DNA from: Pantoea sp. A4
GTDB taxonomy: Bacteria; Pseudomonadota; Gammaproteobacteria; Enterobacterales; Enterobacteriaceae
NCBI RefSeq assembly: GCF_000295955.2
Contig: NZ_ALXE01000024.1
Coordinates: 1-64,000, forward strand
DNA: 64,000 nucleotides
Reading direction: 5' to 3'
Below, in pieces: positions 31,427 through 41,597 of this stretch. The number at the start of each line of letters is the position of its first letter. The first letter of the stretch is position 1. Below the pieces are notes generated by a model. The model was not told where the DNA came from. It saw nothing but the letters and a program-made list of their open reading frames with translations, and ran no database searches. Made by a program: the position numbers and the translations under genes.

Positions 31427-32752
31427 TTATGACTCTTCTGCTGTTTTTTCCACGTGCAGCACTGGCGGATGCTCATCAATCCGCGTAACCAGTAGCTGGT
31501 CAATACGGTAGCTATCAATGTCTACCACTTCGAATTTATACCCGGCAAACTTCACGAAATCGGTGCGTTTCGGGATTTTACGCAGCATGTACATCATAAA
31601 ACCGCCAATGGTTTCGTAGTTGCCTGACTGCGGGAAATCATCAATATCCAGCACGCGCATCACGTCATCAATGGGCGTACCGCCCTCTACCAACCACGAG
31701 TTGGCATCACGCGCGACAATTTGTTCTTCCATACCCTGGCCAACCAGGTCGCCCATCAGCGTCGTCATCACGTCGTTCAGTGTGATGATACCTACCACCA
31801 GGGCGTATTCATTCATGATGACCGCGAAGTCTTCCCCGGCGGTTTTAAAACTCTCCAGGGCTTCAGACAAGGTCAGCGTGTCTGGCACAATCAGCGCAGA
31901 ACGCAGTTGAACCCCACTGTGTAAGGTCATGCTCTGGTTACCCAACACGCGCAGCAGCAGCTCTTTGGAATCGACATATCCCACAATGTGGTCAATATCG
32001 CCATCACACACGAGGAACTTGGAGTGTGGACGTTCGGCAATTTTGGCTTTCAGGCTGCTTTCGTCTTCACGCAGATCGAACCACACAATGTTCTCACGCG
32101 AGGTCATAGAAGAGGGAACGGTACGGGATTCCAGCTCAAATACGTTTTCAATCAGCTCGTGTTCCTGCTTACGCAGTACGCCAGCCAGCGCACCCGCCTC
32201 TACTACCGCATAGATATCATCAGAAGTGATGTCGTCTTTGCGCACCATCGGCAGTTTAAAGATGCGGAAGAAGACGTTTGCCAGGCCGTTAAACAGCCAC
32301 ACCAGCGGACGCATGATCAGCAAGCAGAAGCGCATGGGGTTGATGATGCGCAGTGCTACCGCCTCTGGTGCAATCATGCCGACGCGTTTTGGTGTCAGAT
32401 CGGCGAACAAGATAAACAGGCTGGTGACGATGGTAAATGAACAGATAAAGCTCAGCTGCTCTGCCAGTTCTGGGTTGGCGATTTTGCTAAACAGGCTGTA
32501 GAACACCGGAGAGAAGGCGGCATCGCCGACGATACCACCAAGAATGGCGACCGCATTCAGGCCGATTTGTACCACGGTAAAGAACATGCCGGGTTGTTCC
32601 TGCATCTTCAGTACGCGCTGTGCGTTGATGTTGCCTTCGTCGGCCAGCAGTTTGAGTTTGATTTTACGGGCAGCGGCCAGCGATATCTCAGAAAGGGAGA
32701 AAAAGGAGCTGATAACAATCAGCAAGATAATGACAAGTAAGCTATTAATCAT
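31427..32752 (-). CDS. ytfL: CNNM/CorC-family membrane protein YtfL (PaeA, polyamine exporter)
   Basis: A 441-residue inner-membrane protein. An N-terminal DUF21/CNNM domain with four hydrophobic segments (about residues 1-190) contains SEISLAAARKIKLKLLADEGN and GIVGDAAF. A CBS pair (about 210-335) and a C-terminal CorC_HlyC domain follow. In E. coli and Salmonella the protein (renamed PaeA) protects from cadaverine and putrescine stress, probably by export. It is preceded by an unusually long structured leader. Confidence 0.93.
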   Translation of the reverse strand: MINSLLVIILLIVISSFFSLSEISLAAARKIKLKLLADEGNINAQRVLKMQEQPGMFFTVVQIGLNAVAILGGIVGDAAFSPVFYSLFSKIANPELAEQLSFICSFTIVTSLFILFADLTPKRVGMIAPEAVALRIINPMRFCLLIMRPLVWLFNGLANVFFRIFKLPMVRKDDITSDDIYAVVEAGALAGVLRKQEHELIENVFELESRTVPSSMTSRENIVWFDLREDESSLKAKIAERPHSKFLVCDGDIDHIVGYVDSKELLLRVLGNQSMTLHSGVQLRSALIVPDTLTLSEALESFKTAGEDFAVIMNEYALVVGIITLNDVMTTLMGDLVGQGMEEQIVARDANSWLVEGGTPIDDVMRVLDIDDFPQSGNYETIGGFMMYMLRKIPKRTDFVKFAGYKFEVVDIDSYRIDQLLVTRIDEHPPVLHVEKTAEES

Positions 32753-32941
32753 AAAAGATCCAAAAGTTTATCCACTCGTCATTTTTGGCCTGGGCAACAT
32801 GCGGAGAAGCGAGTACGTCGTGTACGCATTTGTCGGCGGGCTATCCGTGCCAAAAATGTCTGCACCGATACGGCAAGTGTAAAACTGCCGGGGCAGAGGT
32901 GTTGAATGCAGGCGGTTTGCCTGCGGCAGCTGATTATAGCA
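32753..32941 (-). promoter_or_regulatory. Extended -10 promoter and long structured leader of ytfL
   Basis: On the minus strand the extended -10 element TGCTATAAT (32941-32933) would start a leader of about 170 bases. The leader contains a GCAGGC/GCCTGC hairpin (32908-32924). It also contains a perfect 10-bp stem (CATTTTTGGC at 32780-32789 with GCCAAAAATG at 32849-32858) that encloses a nested ATGCG/CGCAT helix. The leader has no credible ORF. A regulatory RNA role is inferred from length and nested pairing. Confidence 0.45.
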
Positions 32942-33290
32942 GCAGGGCTAATCGCGCCGCCAGCAGTGCGAAGCGATGGATTAAGAGTTCTTTAAGATAA
33001 TTCCGAGACAGAGGCTGAATTTGCCTTAACGGGACACTGCGGTTGTCACACCGCCCGCAATTATCGACAATAGGAATTAGTTAACGGCTGTTGTGGCGTA
33101 ATATTAAACAGGTCCTTTGGCCTGGCATTGCGCGAGTTTAGCGGCAGCCGTCGTTTTTTTACATGAAGTGTGATTTTTTCGCCGCCAGGGTAAAGCGCGG
33201 CTATGCTGTGGATAGCGCCCGCCAGGGTCGCCACGGCGCAATGATTAATGCCCCTGCGGAAAAGGGGCCAGCACTAAAACAGGAGTATGC
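32942..33290. other. Intergenic region upstream of tamA, msrA absent
   Basis: No gene is seen on either strand. In E. coli the divergent msrA (methionine sulfoxide reductase A) lies between ytfL and tamA; no MsrA sequence such as GCFWG is present here. A G/C-rich repeat CCCCTGCGGAAAAGGGG (33251-33267) forms a short hairpin just before the tamA RBS. Confidence 0.5.
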
Positions 33291-35030
33291 GTGCCGCGAA
33301 TACATCTCTATTGCATCAGTTGCCTGTTGCTTGTTGCTTCGACCGCAGATGCGGCAAAAGTCCGCCTGGAGCTGGAAGGGTTGCAGGGGGAATTACAAAA
33401 GAATGCCAGAGCTCGCCTTTCGACAATTAGCAGCGATGAAGTAACCAACGATGGTCGCTTCCAGGCACGCGTCTCGCAAGCCATTAAAGAGGGGCTGCGG
33501 GCGTTGGGTTACTACGACACTGAAGTGGAATTCGAATCACGTCCTGCTCCTGCGCAAGGTGGCAGGCCGGTATTGATTGCCCACGTGACACCGGGAGAGC
33601 CGGTGAAAATTGCGGGCAGTACCATTGTGGTTGAAGGTGAAGCGAAAAACGACCCGGATTACCTCGCGTGGATCAAAAACGGCCGGCCAAAAATTGGCAC
33701 GCAGCTGAATCACGGTGATTACGACAAATTCAAAAGTGGTTTTTCCGATCTTGCACTACGTAACGGCTACTTTGATGGCGACTTTAAGAAGAGCCAACTC
33801 GGGGTTTCTGCTGCCCGGCATGAAGCATTCTGGGACATAGATTACGACAGCGGTAAACGTTATCACTTTGGTGATGTTAGCTTTACCGGCTCGCAAATCC
33901 GCGAAGAGTATTTAAGAAATCTGGTGCCGTTTAAAAAAGGCGATCCCTATAACTCCCGCGATTTGGCTGAACTGAACCGCCGCCTGTCGGCGACGGGCTG
34001 GTTTAGCACCGTGGTGGTGGCACCAGAGTTTGATAAAGGGCGTGAGAGCAAAGTGCTGCCTTTAAATGCGGCAGTGGCACCGCGCACGCAGAATACCCTG
34101 GAAACCGGAGTTGGCTACTCAACCGATGTTGGGCCGCGCGTTAAAGCCACCTGGAACCGGCCATGGGTTAACGATCGCGGTCACAGCCTGACTGCCAGCA
34201 CTTATGTGTCTGCGCCAGAACAGCAGCTCGACATGACCTATAAAATTCCGCTGCTGAAAAGCCCGATTGAGCAGTACTACACCTTTTCTGCCGGATTAAA
34301 ACGCACCGATCTCAACGATACCAAAGCCGATACCTCAACCCTGGGCGTTTCACGCTACTGGGAAAGCAGCAGCGGCTGGCAAAGGGCGATTAACCTGAAG
34401 TGGAGCCTCGATCACTATACCCAAGGTAGCGTAACCAACACCACCATGCTGCTTTATCCGGGAGTTAGCGTGAATCGCACGCGATCTCGCGGTGGTTTAA
34501 TGCCAACGTGGGGGGATTCGCAGCGTTACTCTGTGGATGTATCAAACACCACCTGGGGATCTGACGTGGACTTCCTGATCTTGCAGGCACAAAACGTCTG
34601 GATTCGCATGCTGGGTGAGAAAAATCGCTTTGTGGTACGCGGTAATCTCGGCTGGATTGAAACCAGTGATTTCGACAAAGTCCCGCCTGACTTGCGCTTC
34701 TTTGCCGGGGGGGACCGCAGCATTCGTGGTTACAAATACAAAGATATCTCGCCGCGTGATGCCGATAACAAGCTAACCGGTGCCTCAAAGCTGGCAACCG
34801 GATCGCTGGAATATCAATACAACGTCAGCGGCAAGTGGTGGGGAGCGGTGTTTATTGATTCCGGCGAAGCCGTCAATGACATCCGCCGCAGTGATATCAA
34901 AACCGGTGCCGGTGTTGGTGTGCGCTGGGCCTCGCCGGTAGGGCCGATTAAATTTGATATCGCCCGCCCGATTGGCGATAGCGAGGAACATGGTGTGCAA
35001 TTTTACGTAGGACTGGGGCCAGAACTATGA
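33291..35030 (+). CDS. tamA: Outer-membrane translocation and assembly module protein TamA
   Basis: A 579-residue Omp85-family protein. Signal peptide about residues 1-21 (ending TADA), three POTRA domains (about 22-265) and a 16-strand barrel (about 270-579) with the conserved [19 protein letters not shown] lid-lock motif and a terminal YVGLGPEL. It pairs with TamB in outer-membrane protein and lipid homeostasis. The start is GTG with AGGAG seven bases upstream. Its end overlaps tamB (ATGA). Confidence 0.96.
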   Translation: MPRIHLYCISCLLLVASTADAAKVRLELEGLQGELQKNARARLSTISSDEVTNDGRFQARVSQAIKEGLRALGYYDTEVEFESRPAPAQGGRPVLIAHVTPGEPVKIAGSTIVVEGEAKNDPDYLAWIKNGRPKIGTQLNHGDYDKFKSGFSDLALRNGYFDGDFKKSQLGVSAARHEAFWDIDYDSGKRYHFGDVSFTGSQIREEYLRNLVPFKKGDPYNSRDLAELNRRLSATGWFSTVVVAPEFDKGRESKVLPLNAAVAPRTQNTLETGVGYSTDVGPRVKATWNRPWVNDRGHSLTASTYVSAPEQQLDMTYKIPLLKSPIEQYYTFSAGLKRTDLNDTKADTSTLGVSRYWESSSGWQRAINLKWSLDHYTQGSVTNTTMLLYPGVSVNRTRSRGGLMPTWGDSQRYSVDVSNTTWGSDVDFLILQAQNVWIRMLGEKNRFVVRGNLGWIETSDFDKVPPDLRFFAGGDRSIRGYKYKDISPRDADNKLTGASKLATGSLEYQYNVSGKWWGAVFIDSGEAVNDIRRSDIKTGAGVGVRWASPVGPIKFDIARPIGDSEEHGVQFYVGLGPEL

Positions 35031-38000
35031 AGCGATGGAAAAAGGTCCTGATTGGTGTTTTGATTTTTTTCGTGCTGCTGTTTGGCGGCGTCGCTTTTCT
35101 GGTAGGGACAACGCCGGGACTGCATCTGTTGTTCAAGGGTGCAAACCGCTGGGTGCCGGGCCTCTCCATCAAGCAGGTGGACGGAGGCTGGCGTAATCTT
35201 ACCGTCAGCGACCTGCGTTACGACATGCCCGGGGTTAGCGTGAGTGCCGGGCGCTTCCATCTCGCGGTGAATCTCAACTGTCTGCTCCACTCCTCGCTGT
35301 GTGTGGATGACATCGATCTGAGTGATGTCAGCGTAGTGGTGGACAGCAGTAAAATGGCACCCGCGAAAGCCGATACGCCACAGGAAGAGAGCAGCCTTGG
35401 CGAACTGAGCACCCCTTATCCGCTGACGCTAAGCCATCTCGGCCTGCACAACATCAACCTGAAAATTGATGATACCGCCATTTCGCTGCAGGAATTTACC
35501 ACCGGTATGCACTGGCAAAAGCGTGCACTGACACTGAGCCCAACTCGCATCGAGAGCCTGCTGGTAGCCCTGCCCAAAGCCGCCAAAGTGGTGGATGAGC
35601 AGGTGGTGCAACCCAAAGTGCAACAGCCACAGCCAGAAGAGAAACCGTTAGGTGAAACGGTAGCGGCGCTGTTTGAAAAGCCGTTGTTACCTGAGCTGCC
35701 GGATTTCACGCTGCCACTGGATATCGAGATTCAGCAGATTGTGGGTGAACAGCTGCGTCTGACGGGTGATACCGATATCACCGTGAAGCGGCTTGAGCTG
35801 AAAGCCACCACGCAAGATCGCCAACTTAAACTGCAAACGCTGGATGTTGATTCTAACTTCGGTCAGCTACAGGGCAGCGGTGAAGCGACATTAGCCGACA
35901 ACTGGCCAGTGGCGTTTAAGCTAAATGGCAGCGCTGATATCGATCCGTTAAAAGGCGAGAAAGTGGCTCTCGACCTGAGCGGTGCGATGCGCGATACCCT
36001 GAAACTTTCACTCAACCTCTCTGGCCCCGTTCCGGCACAGCTGGATGCCTCAACCCAGTTGGCGGTTGCAGGTTTGCCACTCTCTCTGACATTAACCAGC
36101 CCGCAGTTGCGTTGGCCTCTGAGCGGCCCGGTGCAGTATCAGGCAGATAACCTTGATTACCGCTTTAGCGGTAAGGCTACCGATTACAGCATGGCGCTAC
36201 GCACTGCGGTAAAAGGCGAAGGGATGCCACCGGCGACGATTTCAATGGATGGCAAAGGCAACACCCAGCAGTTCTCGCTGGATAAACTGCGACTGGCGGT
36301 ACTGCAAGGCAACGTCGATTTGCAGGCGCTGGTGGACTGGAGCAAAGCCATCAGCTGGCACAGCGATCTGACGTTAAGCGGGATCAACACGGCGAAGCAG
36401 TACCCGGACTGGCCAGCCAAACTGGATGGCACCATCAGTACTCGCGGCAGCCTTTATGGTGGCAGTTGGCAGCTCAACGTGCCGAAAATCGAACTGAAAG
36501 GCAATGTGAAGCAGAATGCCGTTAACGTGCAGGGTCAACTGCGCGGTAACAGCTACAACCAGTGGACGGTGCCGGGCATCAATGTGGCACTGGGACGCAA
36601 TACGCTGCAAATGAAAGGGGAGTTGGGCAAGACGCTGAACCTTGATACCGTCGTCGATGCGCCGAGCCTGAACAATGCACTGCCTGGCCTGGCTGGGGTA
36701 GTGAAAGGCACGATTAAAGCGCGTGGAACCTTGCAGGCCCCCCAACTGTTAGCGGATCTCAACGCCACCGGATTACGCTGGCAGCAGTTGAGCATTCAGC
36801 GCGTCGCGTTGGAGGGGGATGTCAGCTCCAGCGAACAAATCGGCGGTAAGCTACAGCTACGTGTCGACCGGCTACAGCAGGACGCGCTTAAGATTCAGTC
36901 ACTGTTGCTGAAAGCCAACGGTGATGAAAAGCAGCACCAGTTAACGCTGGCAGTGCAGGGCGAACCTGTTTCTGGCCAGTTGGCGATCAACGGAAGTTTT
37001 GACCGCGCAACGCAGCACTGGAAAGGCACGCTGAATAACACGCGTTTTGAAACACCGGTTGGTGAATGGCGACTGTTGCCGTCCATGAGCATTGATTACC
37101 TCAACAGCAAGCAAACCGCCACGATTGGCCCACACTGCTGGCAGAACCCGAATGCCCGGTTGTGTGTGCCCGAACCGGTGGAAGCGGGCCCAAGCGGCCA
37201 TGCGCATCTGGTGCTGAACCGCTTTGATCTGGCGATGATCAAACCGTTCCTGCCAAAAGAGACGCAGCTGAATGGCAGCTTTAGCGGTGATGCCCGCATG
37301 AGCTGGGACAGCAAAGGCGGTTTGCCGACAGGCAATATCACGCTGAAAGGCAATGGTGTGAAAGTGGCCCAGGATGTACAGGGCAATACGTTACCCATCG
37401 CTTTCGATACCCTTAACCTGACGGCGGCCCTGCGTGATGGCAAAGCTCAGCTCGACTGGCTCATCAAACTGGTGAATAACGGGCAGCTAAGCGGCAACGT
37501 GCAGATTACCGACCCGGAAAAACGCCGTCTGTTGGCTGGCAACGTCAACATCAGCAACCTTTCCCTGGCGATGCTCAACCCGGCGCTGGTTGACGGTGAG
37601 AAAATCAAGGGGATGCTCAACAGTAATCTGCGTCTGGGCGGCAGCGTGTTGCAACCGCAGATCTACGGTCAGTTAGGGCTGAAAGATCTGGATGTTGATG
37701 CCAGCTTCATGCCGGTTGATCTGACGGCTGCCAACCTGAATATGGTGTTCAACGGCAGTAGCTCAACGCTCAATGGCCTGGTGCAGACCAAACAGGGCAA
37801 TATCAACCTGAACGGCGATGCGGACTGGAGCAAAATCGATAACTGGCGTGCGAAGATTGCGGCGCAGGGCAACCGGGTTCGTGTCACGGTGCCACCGATG
37901 GTACGTATGGATGTGTCTCCAGATATCGTGTTTGAAGCCACGCCTGCTGCGTTTACGCTGGATGGGAAGGTGGACATCCCATGGGCGCGTATCACGGTGC

Positions 38001-38797
38001 AGGATGTGCCGCAGAGCGCGGTTGGCGTCTCTTCAGATGAAGTGATGCTGGATGAAAATCTACAACCAATACAGCCGAAAAGCACCGCGATCCCTATCAA
38101 CAGCAATCTGGTGATTCACGTGGGTGATGATGTGCGCCTGTCAGCCTTTGGCCTGAAAGCGAAGCTCAATGGCGATCTGAAGCTGGTGCAGGACAAAACC
38201 GGACTGGGTATCAATGGGCAGATCAATATCCCTTCTGGCCGTTTCCACGCGTATGGGCAGGATCTGATTGTGCGTAAAGGTGAGTTGCAGTTCTCTGGAC
38301 CGCCTGCGCAACCGTATCTCAATCTGGAGGCGATTCGTAATCCGGAATCAACGGAAGATGACGTCACCGCCGGGATCCGCGTCACGGGCCTGGCGGATGA
38401 GCCGAAGGTTGAGGTCTTCTCCGATCCTACCATGTCGCAGCAGGAAGCCCTTTCCTATCTCTTGCGCGGTCAGGGTTTGAGCAGTGAAGGAGACAGTAAC
38501 GCATTAACTTCTGCTTTGGTAGGCCTGGGGGTTGCACAAAGTGGGCAGGTTGTGGGTAAAATCGGCGAGACCTTCGGCGTAAGTAATCTTGCTCTGGATA
38601 CTGCGGGTGTTGGTGACAGCCAACAGGTGCAGGTCAGCGGTTACGTGCTGCCGGGTCTACAAGTAAAATATGGTGTTGGCATCTTTGATTCACTGGCGAC
38701 CTTAACCTTACGTTATCGCCTGATGCCTAAACTCTATCTTGAGGCCGTATCCGGCGTGGATCAGGCTCTCGATTTGCTCTATCAGTTTGAGTTTTAG
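35027..38797 (+). CDS. tamB: Translocation and assembly module protein TamB
   Basis: A 1256-residue inner-membrane-anchored periplasm-spanning protein. An uncleaved N-terminal membrane helix (about residues 7-27) is followed by long repetitive beta structure (beta-taco groove, related to AsmA and bridge-like lipid transfer proteins). A C-terminal DUF490/TamB domain (about 900-1256) contains [22 protein letters not shown] and [13 protein letters not shown]. It acts with TamA and is implicated in phospholipid transport to the outer membrane. Translationally coupled to tamA; ytfP follows two bases after the stop. Confidence 0.96.
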   Translation: MKRWKKVLIGVLIFFVLLFGGVAFLVGTTPGLHLLFKGANRWVPGLSIKQVDGGWRNLTVSDLRYDMPGVSVSAGRFHLAVNLNCLLHSSLCVDDIDLSDVSVVVDSSKMAPAKADTPQEESSLGELSTPYPLTLSHLGLHNINLKIDDTAISLQEFTTGMHWQKRALTLSPTRIESLLVALPKAAKVVDEQVVQPKVQQPQPEEKPLGETVAALFEKPLLPELPDFTLPLDIEIQQIVGEQLRLTGDTDITVKRLELKATTQDRQLKLQTLDVDSNFGQLQGSGEATLADNWPVAFKLNGSADIDPLKGEKVALDLSGAMRDTLKLSLNLSGPVPAQLDASTQLAVAGLPLSLTLTSPQLRWPLSGPVQYQADNLDYRFSGKATDYSMALRTAVKGEGMPPATISMDGKGNTQQFSLDKLRLAVLQGNVDLQALVDWSKAISWHSDLTLSGINTAKQYPDWPAKLDGTISTRGSLYGGSWQLNVPKIELKGNVKQNAVNVQGQLRGNSYNQWTVPGINVALGRNTLQMKGELGKTLNLDTVVDAPSLNNALPGLAGVVKGTIKARGTLQAPQLLADLNATGLRWQQLSIQRVALEGDVSSSEQIGGKLQLRVDRLQQDALKIQSLLLKANGDEKQHQLTLAVQGEPVSGQLAINGSFDRATQHWKGTLNNTRFETPVGEWRLLPSMSIDYLNSKQTATIGPHCWQNPNARLCVPEPVEAGPSGHAHLVLNRFDLAMIKPFLPKETQLNGSFSGDARMSWDSKGGLPTGNITLKGNGVKVAQDVQGNTLPIAFDTLNLTAALRDGKAQLDWLIKLVNNGQLSGNVQITDPEKRRLLAGNVNISNLSLAMLNPALVDGEKIKGMLNSNLRLGGSVLQPQIYGQLGLKDLDVDASFMPVDLTAANLNMVFNGSSSTLNGLVQTKQGNINLNGDADWSKIDNWRAKIAAQGNRVRVTVPPMVRMDVSPDIVFEATPAAFTLDGKVDIPWARITVQDVPQSAVGVSSDEVMLDENLQPIQPKSTAIPINSNLVIHVGDDVRLSAFGLKAKLNGDLKLVQDKTGLGINGQINIPSGRFHAYGQDLIVRKGELQFSGPPAQPYLNLEAIRNPESTEDDVTAGIRVTGLADEPKVEVFSDPTMSQQEALSYLLRGQGLSSEGDSNALTSALVGLGVAQSGQVVGKIGETFGVSNLALDTAGVGDSQQVQVSGYVLPGLQVKYGVGIFDSLATLTLRYRLMPKLYLEAVSGVDQALDLLYQFEF

Positions 38798-38799
38798 TA

Positions 38800-39147
38800 A
38801 TGCGAATAATTGTCTATGGCAGTTTACGGCGCAAACAGGGAAATAGTCACTGGATGACCAATGCGCAATGGCTGGGTGATCATCAGATTGAGGGCTTCGA
38901 GCTCTACAATCTGGGGCTTTACCCAGGCGTTGTGCCAGGGGCGGGGACGGTATACTGCGAAGTCTATCGGGTTGACGCCTCGACCATGGGAGAACTGGAC
39001 GCGTTGCGTACCAAAGGTGGCGAATATAAACGTCATCTGGTGCAAACACCTTATGGCAGTGCCTGGCTTTATATCTATCAGCGTTCGGTAGCCGGACTGC
39101 AACAGATAGCGAGCGGTGACTGGCTAAAGCGTGATGAAGACGTTTAA
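38800..39147 (+). CDS. ytfP: Gamma-glutamylcyclotransferase-like protein YtfP
   Basis: A 115-residue GGCT-fold protein. The N-terminal substrate loop IVYGSLRRKQGNSHWM matches the family YGSLrxGxxNh signature, and the C-terminal half contains VYRVDASTMGELDALR and an acidic residue in position to act as base. Enzymatic activity has not been firmly established for YtfP. It ends the tamA-tamB-ytfP operon, and a bidirectional terminator separates it from ppa. Confidence 0.93.
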   Translation: MRIIVYGSLRRKQGNSHWMTNAQWLGDHQIEGFELYNLGLYPGVVPGAGTVYCEVYRVDASTMGELDALRTKGGEYKRHLVQTPYGSAWLYIYQRSVAGLQQIASGDWLKRDEDV

Positions 39148-39156
39148 GAGATAAAA

Positions 39157-39184
39157 AAAACGCCGTCCAACTGGACGGCGTTTT
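39157..39184. terminator. Bidirectional terminator between ytfP and ppa
   Basis: AAAACGCCGTCC, loop AACT, GGACGGCGTTTT: a perfect 12-bp inverted repeat with A/T flanks on both sides between convergent genes. Confidence 0.92.
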
Positions 39185-39201
39185 CTTTTACAGCACAGAC
39201 A

Positions 39202-39732
39202 TTACTTCTTCTGTGCGCGCTCGTAAGAGGCGATGATTTCAGCTTTGGCCGCTTCTGCGTTATCCCAGCCGTCAACCTTAACCCACTTGCCTTTTTCCAG
39301 ATCTTTGTAGTGCTCGAAGAAGTGAGTGATCTGTGCTTTCAGCAGCTCTGGCAGGTCCTGCACATCTTTGATGTGGTCGTACTCTTTGCTCAGTTTGGTG
39401 TGCGGTACAGCAATCACTTTCGCATCTTCACCTGATTCGTCGGTCATCTTCAGCACGCCAACTGGACGGCAGCGGATCACAGAACCTGGAACCAGTGGGT
39501 ACTGGGTAGGAACCAGCACGTCAACCGGGTCCCCATCCAGAGACAGGGTGTTGTTGATGTAGCCGTAGTTAGCCGGGTAGAACATCGCGGTAGACATAAA
39601 ACGGTCTACAAACAGTGCACCAGACTCTTTGTCTACTTCATATTTGATCGGATCAGCATTGGCTGGGATCTCGATGATTACGTAGATATCTTCTGGCAGT
39701 TCTTTACCCGCAGGCACCTGGTTCAGACTCAT
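39202..39732 (-). CDS. ppa: Inorganic pyrophosphatase
   Basis: A 176-residue soluble family I pyrophosphatase that hydrolyses pyrophosphate to drive biosynthesis. Metal-binding signature DGDPVDVLV and the segments [26 protein letters not shown] and [17 protein letters not shown] are present. The start MSLNQVP is preceded by AAGGAATTGACA; five more codons in frame are unsupported. Confidence 0.98.
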   Translation of the reverse strand: MSLNQVPAGKELPEDIYVIIEIPANADPIKYEVDKESGALFVDRFMSTAMFYPANYGYINNTLSLDGDPVDVLVPTQYPLVPGSVIRCRPVGVLKMTDESGEDAKVIAVPHTKLSKEYDHIKDVQDLPELLKAQITHFFEHYKDLEKGKWVKVDGWDNAEAAKAEIIASYERAQKK

Positions 39733-39832
39733 TGTCAATTCCTTCACTAGTCATGTGTTAAGTGACCGCTATTATAGCCAACTGACTCTGAAAGTATGCC
39801 CCTCTTTTTGACCTTTCAGATTGCTCCAGAGG

Positions 39833-40282
39833 CTATTTTCCGGCGAACATCAGCGAGACAATCCCGGCCGCAATCAGTGGTCCGACCGGTACGCCACGAA
39901 AGAACGCTACGCCAATCACTGTGCCCACCAGCAGACCACCAATAATTGAAGGTTGAGCACTCATAAAACTCACACCCCGCGCGCCCAGCCACGCCACCAA
40001 CACACCGACAATAATCGCCGCGCCGGATTTCCAGTCCATAAAAGATTTAATCAGTGAGGAGGCGGGAAGAGAACCGCTTGCCAGAGGGGCCATAACCGCC
40101 ACAGTCAGGATAATAATACCCACCTGAATACCCTGTTTTTCCACCACCGGGAAAAACGTGGCCAGCGGCGTCAACTTAATGGCGAGCAAAATCAGAATCG
40201 AGATGGTCACCGCGTTGTTGTGAACAAAGTAACTCAGTACCGCAAGGCAAATTAGAATGATTGTCGAGGCATAAGCAGCCAT
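39833..40282 (-). CDS. DUF441 membrane protein (YeaL-like)
   Basis: A 149-residue inner-membrane protein with four hydrophobic segments and long blocks shared with E. coli Yea[35 protein letters not shown] and [15 protein letters not shown]. In E. coli yeaL lies elsewhere. Here it occupies the interval between ppa and fbp where E. coli has the galactofuranose transporter ytfQRT-yjfF. Function unknown. GGAG precedes the ATG. Confidence 0.9.
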   Translation of the reverse strand: MAAYASTIILICLAVLSYFVHNNAVTISILILLAIKLTPLATFFPVVEKQGIQVGIIILTVAVMAPLASGSLPASSLIKSFMDWKSGAAIIVGVLVAWLGARGVSFMSAQPSIIGGLLVGTVIGVAFFRGVPVGPLIAAGIVSLMFAGK

Positions 40283-40371
40283 GATTTCTCCAGAGGATAA
40301 AGTGTAAGCGCTTTCTTTATCGACGATTCAAGGCGCAGACGCAACCGGAGATTGGTGATTGGAAGAGGGAA

Positions 40372-40404
40372 AAGAAAAACGCCCTGCCAGTCTCCCGGCA
40401 GGGC
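40372..40404 (-). terminator. Intrinsic terminator of fbp
   Basis: On the minus strand GCCCTGCC, an eight-base loop and GGCAGGGC are followed by GTTTTTCTTTT. It separates fbp from the DUF441 gene. Confidence 0.88.
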
Positions 40405-40429
40405 GCTTAATGTTCTGAATCAGGCCGGA

Positions 40430-41431
40430 TTAATGCTGGTCCGGGAACTCACGCAGGAAACGTTCTACGTCATCAACCATGGCATCGTTACCACAGAAGA
40501 ACGGGCAACGCTGGTGCAGGGTTTCTGGCTGGATATCCAGAATACGGGTGGCACCATCACTGGCTTTACCGCCGGCCTGTTCCGCCAGGAAGGCCATTGG
40601 GTTGCACTCATACAGCAGACGCAGTTTGCCTTTCGGGTGGCTGGCGGTGCTTGGATAGAGGTAGATCCCGCCTTTCAGCAGGTTACGGTGGAAATCTGCC
40701 ACCAGTGAGCCGATATAACGTGAGGTATATGGGCGATGGGTCGGAATATCTTCTTCCTGGCAGAACTTCAGGTATTTCTTCACGCCCTGTGGGAAGCGAA
40801 TGTAGTTACCTTCGTTGATGGAGTAGGTGTAGCCTTTCTCCGGGAAGGTCATACGTTCGTGGCTCAGGCAGAACACGCCCAGAGACGGATCGTAGGTAAA
40901 CGCATGCACGCCAACACCGGTGGTGTAGACCATCATGGTGGAAGAACCATAAACCACATAACCTGCGGCAACCTGCTTGTGGCCTGGCTGCATAAAGTCG
41001 GCTTCTGTTACCGGCGTACCTGGCTCAGAAACACGGTGATAGATGGAGAAAATGGTGCCCACAGAGACGTTAACATCAATGTTGGAGGAACCGTCCAGCG
41101 GGTCCATCAGCACGACGTATTTACCGTCTTCTACACCTTCGAAGATCACAAATTCATCTTCTTCCTCTGAAGCGATGCCGGCGACGATCCCACGAGCTTT
41201 CAGTGCCGCTTTCAGCTTCTCGTTCGCAAACAGATCCAGTTTCATCTGCTGCTCGCCCTGCACGTTCTCCACGCCACTCGCGCCGAGAATATCCACTAAG
41301 CCCGCTTTATTGATGTCACGGTGAATGATTTTGGCACCCAGCTTAATGGCTGAGATAAGCGCCGTCAGTTCACCTGTGGCATGCGGAAAGTCGTGCTGTT
41401 TCTCGACGATGAATTCGCCCAATGTTTTCAT
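40430..41431 (-). CDS. fbp: Fructose-1,6-bisphosphatase class I
   Basis: A 333-residue gluconeogenic phosphatase. Metal and substrate motifs EEEDE and [19 protein letters not shown], the [10 protein letters not shown] segment and [17 protein letters not shown] are present. The start [11 protein letters not shown] is the conserved one; the frame runs 31 codons further upstream into the mpl promoter region without family similarity. It is divergent from mpl and ends at its own terminator. Confidence 0.97.
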   Translation of the reverse strand: MKTLGEFIVEKQHDFPHATGELTALISAIKLGAKIIHRDINKAGLVDILGASGVENVQGEQQMKLDLFANEKLKAALKARGIVAGIASEEEDEFVIFEGVEDGKYVVLMDPLDGSSNIDVNVSVGTIFSIYHRVSEPGTPVTEADFMQPGHKQVAAGYVVYGSSTMMVYTTGVGVHAFTYDPSLGVFCLSHERMTFPEKGYTYSINEGNYIRFPQGVKKYLKFCQEEDIPTHRPYTSRYIGSLVADFHRNLLKGGIYLYPSTASHPKGKLRLLYECNPMAFLAEQAGGKASDGATRILDIQPETLHQRCPFFCGNDAMVDDVERFLREFPDQH

Positions 41432-41597
41432 AACACATTCCCTGAATCTTCGATGGAGCGGCAGCATGGAAAAAACTGCCAGCGTATGCGTACGCAGTTT
41501 AGCCGATTGAACAGCAAAAACCATAGTCCTAATCCGTTTCTTCCCGTCGCGCAGAGCGGTAAACTGTGCGCCGGACTTTTGAGTAATGGATCAGGTT

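Noticed and set aside
32785..33000. 71-codon frame between ytfL and tamA as a possible new gene or msrA remnant
   Set aside because: It overlaps the palindromic leader of ytfL, has no MsrA motif and no RBS; the inverted repeats explain the sequence better.
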